Shown here piece by piece: positions 58,261 through 64,000 of a DNA stretch of 64,000 bases (position 1 is the stretch's first letter; each line of letters begins with the position of its first letter). Both the position numbers and the translations under genes were made by a program. The notes beneath the pieces are model-generated. The model did no database searches, had not been told where the DNA came from, and saw only the letters and a list, made by a program, of their open reading frames with translations. The stretch comes from Larix kaempferi (taxonomy: Eukaryota > Streptophyta > Pinopsida > Pinales > Pinaceae): the NCBI GenBank assembly GCA_027924585.1, contig BSBM01000426.1:1077001-1141000 (forward strand), read 5' to 3'.

Positions 58261-60560
58261 CGCCCCACAGTGGCGGCAGGCGAAAAAAAAAAAAAAAAGA
58301 GTAAAGTGACAAAAACTCATTTTTTGGATAGGGGGAGCATCGGGGCTCGAAATGGAATGATTCCCGTGGGGCTCGGAGGCCATTGACGAGGGCCATGAAA
58401 GAACCAGGGAAGACCCCTAGCCCATTACACTCCGATTTAACAGAAAATGGATAATAGTGACTTTTGAAGGACGGAGTCCCGAGGCTTGACGGAAGGTCGG
58501 TTTGAGCTGAAATTGATCAGGCGCAGTCATGAAGCAGGCACGATGTTAAGTTCAGAATCTTGGAGCCAAACTCCAAAGGATGTGGAGTCAGGGTGATCAA
58601 GAAGGCCAAAAAGCACTGTTCTGGGCCACTTTTTTGGGATTTTGAAAAGCTTGTGGGTAGTAAAAGTGACCCCTGATGTGGGAATCAGAAATTTTACTGA
58701 ACTAGACATTTCATATTCTCATCAAGATGGACAGTTTCCGTTAGACGAAGATTTTCCAGAAATGCACCGTTTGGGAGATAGCCATTTTTGGCCCAAAATT
58801 TGGAATTTTGGAAAAATGTGAAAAGTGAGAAGTAGCAAAACCCAGAAATTCATAGAAGATGAACGGTGCATCGAAATTGAGATCCGTGAATTGCTGAGTG
58901 TTCCTTGTTATATGGACTAACTCCGCCCGATAGAAACGTTTTTGTGATTCCTCATAGAGTTTCTTCCACAGGTGGCTAAAGTTGGCATTTTGGACCAAAA
59001 TGCAACTATGTAAAATGTGCAAAATTGTAGTGAAAGTTGTCATTTTTGAAGGGATGCAGTTTCCACACCTGATGTCGGAATGAAACATGAAAATAGGCAT
59101 TGGAAAGCTTGTCTAGCAGGGAACGATGATACATGACCAGAGTTTGAATGAGGTCTACAGATATCATAATTATTTAGTACAGAAGAGTACCAGCGACTAT
59201 TTTTGACAAAGAAATTTTGTTGTCAATGTGGGCAATTTCTACAATTGCAGGATATGGAAGAGAAATTCCATGATACGAGGAGGGATCGAAAAGGGAATAA
59301 TTCCTTAAACCCCTGTTTGTTATCATACTTATAATTATGAAATTGTCATATGGCAGAAAAATGTTAAAAATGTAAGGGATTACATAGATGTATATGCACT
59401 AAATGGCACCTTAACAAACATTGCATAGTGCATATGGAAATGCTTGCACATAAATGGGATATTGCATATTGGTAGAATAATGAAGTCTGCAAATGCAATG
59501 AACCACTGATGGAGAATATTGTGGCTGATAATCATTATTGATATTGATATTGGTTGTAGGACCAAAGATAACAAAGAGCATGGCTAAATGTGCTGAGGAT
59601 GTTGTTGCGTGAAGCCAACGACCTTATGCAGAAAGGATGGTGCAACAAATCTATGATCAAAAGTTGGCAAAAGGACCGAGCATCCTTGGTAAGAGGCCAA
59701 CTGATCGGGTAACATCATGCGATGTTAATGGTAACCATGAAGGTAATGATTATCAATGCCAAATTGCATGAATGTTGAAGAGGATTCGGTAAGATCTCTT
59801 CAACTATGTTTGAGCTATGTTGAGATAGTTTGCATGTGATATTGAATACCGATTGGGACTGTTAACCTACCAAGCTTGGTGAGGTGTGGGTAAGTGAAGG
59901 AAATGATCATTACACCCTATGACTGTTTAGAAGTCTCAATGCATTCATATGAATTTATATCATGTCATGTGTATGTTGGTTATGTACTTAATAACCAAAG
60001 CAAGTGAGGACTGGTGGTCCTAATTATGATAATGCAAGTTATATGAGGTAGTCATGTTTCGATAATAATATGCTTGAATGCATAGTACTCATGAAACAAT
60101 GCAAGGTAGCATTGAGTAGATGTGCATTAAGAGATTCTATTAATCTTGTGATGCATTGTATGAATGCATAGGGATGATACACATGTCATTGCAAAATAAA
60201 TAATGAATGAAATGATGAATTGATGATAATTCTAGGACCATTTCATGGGCTGTTATGAATGCAGAATAGTGAGTGCATGAAGAGCCAAATCATGATCGAT
60301 GGGCTGCTAGAATGCTCTGTGGAAGGACAGAGTTGTATGAATGATATGATTGTGAAATAATGAGTATTTACGATTTATTTAAGTTGCATGGATAGTGTGA
60401 CTATGTCGTGAAATTCTATTGTGATAATGATGCATATATAGAAACGTATATACATTTCATTGCATTTCAAATGTTCAACAGCTGAAGGTGTTTGAATTAT
60501 TGAGTATTCCAAGATCACTTCAGTGACTGTTATGGAAATGAATGATTATGTGCGTAGATA
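58261..60560 (+). other. Non-coding interior, first half
   Basis: No ORF with recognisable domains. Begins with an A-run at 58267-58282. Many ATGATTATG/GAATGCAT-type short phrases at 59300-60500, but no regular period. Confidence 0.6.
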
Positions 60561-60570
60561 CTCACAACGT

Positions 60571-61164
60571 GTTTGGCTGATTGAAGTTTCAGTTTCAGGT
60601 AGAAAAGTCTTGCGTATAGCAATGAGGGTAAGCCCATAGTAAAGACCGGGATCTACCATGTACAAAAGCCAAAGGTTATGAGAAGGTTCTCATGCTTGTA
60701 AATTTACGCATGAAATGAATCTGAAAACTGTCTGGTTTAAGTTGCAAATCTAATCTCTGTGGGAAAATAGAGTTACAAGTTTCAGATTTGAGAATTGCTT
60801 ATAATTGCTAATGACTGTTTGGCTTATATGAAAATGTGTCAGGAGGACATACTGTAACTGGATGCTCCCGTATGGCAGCGGGAATAAGACCATAACGGGC
60901 AGAGTGGTGTCACTTACAGGAGCCAAACAATATGAGGATAACCTCATGGATAATAAAACCAATTTCTGTAGTAGACAGAATTGTAAATTCATATTGAATT
61001 TAATTATTAATGCTATTGATTGGTTATGGAACAATCATATTTGAAGCTTATTGCTAAATGTTGCTGACTGTTTGGCTATGTGATAAAGTGTGCCAGGATG
61101 ACACATTGCAGGAAGATCATGTGTGATGGCCTGCAGAAGCCAAACTAGATGGGAAGGATCCCAT
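60571..61164 (+). repeat. Three GTTTGGCT...AGCCAAA modules each followed by a hairpin
   Basis: Module 1: GTTTGGCT 60571-60578, AGCCAAA 60667-60673, hairpin ATGAGAA-GG-TTCTCAT 60678-60693. Module 2: 60817-60824, 60921-60928, hairpin ATGAGG-ATAA-CCTCAT 60932-60947. Module 3: 61070-61077, 61138-61145, hairpin ATGGGA-AGGA-TCCCAT 61149-61164. The terminal hairpins differ in sequence but keep pairing. A partial fourth module (AGCCAAAG 63142, hairpin GGGAA-GGG-TTCCC 63168-63180) lies nearer the 3' LTR. Confidence 0.75.
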
Positions 61165-61987
61165 GCTTTGGAAATGGGTTTCGGGTGAAACGCCATTGTA
61201 AATGTTGATAATGTCTCAGACAAACTGCATGTTGGTAAAGCATGTGAGTGAGACAGTAAATTATGCTAAGAAGGCATGTGTGGGTTATGGCACGTGAAAA
61301 GATTGGGGTGGAAAACCGAAGGACTGTTGACTCAGAAAAGGGAGCCCCATTCTTCACAAATGCAGAAAATATACATCTGTGAAGCGAATGAGTATTTCGT
61401 AACCCTAACTAAGAATATACGTGTCTGGTTATTAGATTTAATATGCAGAGCATGCTCCATCTTATTTATATCATTGCAGACTGCTTGAGTATGATTAGGG
61501 TCTACATGGCGCACATCGGAGAGGGGGTGCACACCTTTTCTGGTGCTGGGTCATGATAGGGTTTTCAATATTGACTACATCCTAAGGGAATGGACGCATT
61601 CCTGGTGTTTCAATACTTGATAGTGAATGATATGAAATATGATTACAGTTTTTGGGCAACAATACTGATGAGCCTGCTTATCCTTCTTGTGCTAACAGCT
61701 TACACAAATGCAACTTGGTGTTGGACGAAAGAGGCAAAGTGAAGAAGGGTGCTCAAGAGAACTGTATGGGCAGTGGTAACCTTTCTATGCTCACACTAAA
61801 GGACACTAGAAGGGATGGATAGGCCCAGGGAGCTGTGTTGCAGAAAAGGGGTATCATCCTTGTGTAGTGTGAGTGGGTATTGTGGGGCCATGCTAGCCTG
61901 CAGTCAAGTGAGTCACCTATGGAGTTCTTCGAGGGAACCACTGGTTGCACAAGAGAAGGAGCCACGTAATCATATTATGCTGTTCAT

Positions 61988-62416
61988 ATTGCCTGATAAA
62001 CCCAGTCGATGTACTGGCTTGGCAATGGTGGTTGTATGCCTGATAAACTAGTTGGCGTACTAGCTTGGCATTGGTTATTTGGGAGTTGTGGCGAAAGGTT
62101 GCTGGATGCCTGATAAACCCAGTCGGTGTATTGGCTTGGCATGTTGTTAAATTAATGCCTGACAAACCCAGTCAGTGTACTGGCTTGGCATTGGTTACTT
62201 GCATGTTGTGGAGGTATTGGTGAAAAGATGTTATTTCCTGACAAACCCAGTCGGAGAACTGGCTTGGAAATGGTTATTGTATGCTTGATAAACCCAGTCG
62301 ACGTACTGGCTTAGCATACTGGTTTTGAAATGCTTGACAAACCCAGTCGGCGTACTGGCTTAGCATACTGATTTTTGGGATGCCTGATAAACCCAGTCGG
62401 CGCACTGGCTTGGCAT
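61988..62416 (+). repeat. Eight hairpin modules with covarying stems
   Basis: Eight copies of a ~37-nt dyad: outer stem, TGA(T/C)AAA, inner stem CCAGT, 6-nt loop, ACTGG, CTT, outer stem closing. Positions: 61988-62026, 62036-62071, 62106-62142, 62155-62191, 62233-62271, 62279-62319, 62330-62366, 62380-62416. Outer stems are ATTGCC/GGCAAT, ATGCC/GGCAT (four copies), ATTTCC/GGAAAT, GTATGCT/AGCATAC and ATGCT/AGCAT. Inner stems are CCAGT/ACTGG, CTAGT/ACTAG and CCAGT/ATTGG (G-U). Variation preserves pairing. A ninth, partial copy has its inner stem at 62867-62871/62878-62882. Confidence 0.88.
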
Positions 62417-63895
62417 TGCCTATTCGGATGATGTTGTGGAGAAGCATGTGTGCTGGCCAAGCATCCACCCCACAGGTGATCCAAGGCTTGTAAAGCAGAG
62501 AAGGAAACCTGTGGAGTAGCGAGGAAATGCAAAATACAGATAAGTATTCATTTTCATTTAATTCTTGTTGGAATAATGAAGATTTCAGGAACGAATCTTA
62601 TTGCAACCAAACTAATACATTATTGTTTCTTTGTTGGAAACCTTGGCCATTACATGAAACAAGGACCCTGAAAGAGCTATAAATGCTTGGTAAAGCCAGA
62701 GAGTAATTGGTTGGAGCCATAAATTCTTGGTAGAGCCAGATAGTAACTGGTTGGGCGCTATGAAATTCTTGGCAAATTCAGAGAATAGTTGGTGGGAACA
62801 TTAACCCCTCGATGTTGTGGAGCAGCCGGCGTGCTGGCCAAACATTCCCTTGAACAATTGATAAAACCAGTTAGCATACTGGCCTGGCATTGCCTGTTCG
62901 AATAGTTGTGGAGTAGCCTGCTTGCTGGCCCAACATTCATTGTGGTATCCACGGGAAATCCAATGCTTGGAAAGCGGAAAAAGATCCTGTGGGATAAAGT
63001 GAAGACATCCAATAAAGGTATTGCTGGAAGCAAAGACTATGAAAGCACCCAGAGGATGCATGTGGACATATGACTGTCCTAAAAGAGCTCAATATGAGCA
63101 GTAATGAAAGATGGTGCTAGTGGAACTGTGTGGGTCCTAGCAGCCAAAGGTTCTGTAAGCAACCATGGGGAAGGGTTCCCTAGTTGAAATCTACTCGACA
63201 GACCTTAGACACTAAAGTGTCATAACCGAGAAAGGGCACGTCAAGCATTCACATGGAAGTGAAAGAGGCCAAGGAGCCTAGAACCACCAATGATGGTGTG
63301 GCTCCGGATTGGAACAAGACTAAGAGAGGGAAAACTCTTACTCTTCTCTTTCTTTGACTGATGCATCTTAGAAACAAAGGATTGTTGAGTGCATGTCATA
63401 AATGAAACCAAATTGTGTTTCATTGCTTGAAATGAATTGAGAATGCTGAAATAGTTATTTTCTTGTGAAAGGATGAACGTGAGTGAGTTCATGTGTGTGT
63501 GGGAAAGCATGAAATGTGTGGAAGTCTCATGAGTAAAGCATGGACGTTCTAAGTCAATTAGGAAAATAATTGACTAATTTTATTATTGTGTTATGCTTGT
63601 CCTAACAGGAATTTCCATGATAAGTCTCACAGATAGTTGCTGGGACAACAAGAAAGATGGCATCCATGAAATTCTAGACTTGTAGATCAGCTGGAAGATA
63701 AACAATTGGAAGGGATTGCTCTGGAGCAATGCCCACTTGTGGAGCTGGAAGACCAAAGCTAGCAGGAGCAGCTGGTGGAAGCCAAAGGACTTGATCGTGA
63801 AAGGTCAAGGAGAGGGGACGAATTGCAGGACAGACCTGCCACCATCTATGAACTATGAATCATGTATAAAGTGGGTATATAGTCCGAAGTGTTGA
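62417..63895 (+). other. Non-coding interior, 3' part
   Basis: Weaker relatives of the CCAG...CTGG module recur at 62690-62790 (GCCAGAGAGTAATTGGTTGG, GCCAGATAGTAACTGGTTGG). GTTGTGGAG(A/C)AGC...GTGCTGGCC phrases recur near 62432, 62814 and 62886. No protein domain recognised. Confidence 0.6.
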
Positions 63896-63913
63896 AACAC
63901 CGAGGACGGTGTT
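63896..63913 (+). other. Pre-PPT hairpin AACACCG-AGGA-CGGTGTT
   Basis: Identical 18-mer to 30004-30021 (minus) in the other LTR element, 18 bp before the 3' LTR. Perfect 7-bp stem. Confidence 0.8.
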
Positions 63914-63918
63914 ATTCC

Positions 63919-63931
63919 AAGGGGAGGGGAA
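63919..63931 (+). other. Polypurine tract
   Basis: AAGGGGAGGGGAA immediately upstream of the 3' LTR start TGTAATGTCC. Confidence 0.9.
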
Positions 63932-64000
63932 TGTAATGTCCCTAGTTTGGCCCCATGGCATTAACATTATAAATGATGTAATATTGTTAGGAAATCATGG
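63932..64000 (+). repeat. 3' LTR, first 69 bp (truncated by window end)
   Basis: Matches 56175-56243 with one visible substitution. Confidence 0.95.

Larger units (their letters stand above)
56175..64000 (+). mobile_element. Non-coding LTR retrotransposon, plus orientation, 3' end outside window
   Basis: Complete 5' LTR (56175-57365), Met-tRNA primer site, 6.57-kb interior, purine tract and the first 69 bp of the 3' LTR (63932-64000), which differ from the 5' LTR start by one base (CCCCAG/CCCTAG). No gag, protease, RT, RNase H or integrase was recognised, and no ORF exceeds ~150 codons. The interior is instead packed with short hairpin repeats: the 57.5-58.2 kb CGGAA array, GTTTGGCT/AGCCAAA modules at 60.5-61.2 kb and CCAGT/ACTGG modules at 62.0-62.4 kb. 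It is therefore non-autonomous. The LTR ends (TGTAATGTCC...GGACGTTACA) and pre-PPT hairpin link it to the element at 26008-37069, probably both Gypsy-type. Confidence 0.9.

Noticed and set aside
57352-58386. Ser/Arg/Phe-rich ORFs of 100-147 codons on both strands
   Set aside because: They follow the stop-poor 31-bp palindromic repeat, and competing frames are equally open. No domain.
61988-62416. CRISPR-like array (regular repeats with spacers)
   Set aside because: Repeats are imperfect dyads with irregular spacing inside a plant LTR retrotransposon. No cas genes and a eukaryotic context.

Overview
This window reads as plant nuclear DNA from a large, repeat-rich genome. A gymnosperm is my best guess, but that is inference. 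The evidence is low GC, almost no conventional genes, nested class I and class II transposons, plant-type LTR elements primed by initiator Met-tRNA, and an endogenous caulimovirid (plant pararetrovirus) copy. Only one ordinary cellular gene is supportable: an intronless, acidic, unrecognised 219-residue protein on the minus strand at 14443-15102. No rRNA or tRNA gene and no CRISPR array was seen.

Layout. 1-5 kb: a direct-repeat pair around a 236-bp hairpin, then a decayed three-exon DDE-like transposase gene (minus, 4074-946) followed by an A-rich minisatellite. 5-12 kb: decayed minus-strand coding DNA, including two remnants resembling NLI-interacting-factor/FCP1 phosphatases, split by a Copia-like solo LTR with near-matching 5-bp flanks (8770-9411). 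12-14 kb: an array of short AAGGG/CCCTT dyads and a large foldback element. 14.4-17.1 kb: the 219-codon gene and its upstream region; about 1.9 kb of that upstream region recurs, diverged, at 46.3-48.3 kb. 17.4-25.05 kb: CACTA-type termini and a degenerate ~175-bp tandem array of about 21 units. 25.1-37.4 kb: a hAT transposase pseudogene split by a complete non-coding LTR retrotransposon (26008-37069, minus) with ~3.98-kb LTRs, 5-bp target duplication AGAAA, PBS and PPT. 39.0-46.2 kb: petuvirus-like endogenous caulimovirid on the minus strand. 48.9-55.2 kb: LINE and unidentified coding remnants. 56175-end: a second non-coding LTR retrotransposon (plus strand) with complete 5' LTR, PBS, 6.6-kb interior, PPT and the first 69 bp of the 3' LTR.

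Most notable signals. (1) The interior of the second LTR element has no gene but holds at least three separate families of short hairpins. In several of them both sides of the stem change together between copies (for example GCC/GGC, TCC/GGA, GCT/AGC), which points to selection on, or inheritance of, RNA or cruciform structure. (2) Both LTR elements carry the same perfect hairpin AACACCG-AGGA-CGGTGTT 18-19 bp before the 3' LTR. (3) The two long viral ORFs lie in one reading frame separated by a single TGA, and the frame continues 48 codons past the terminal TAG. The ancestral form was therefore very probably one ~2250-codon polyprotein, as in petuviruses, with an unrecognised ~320-residue region after RNase H.
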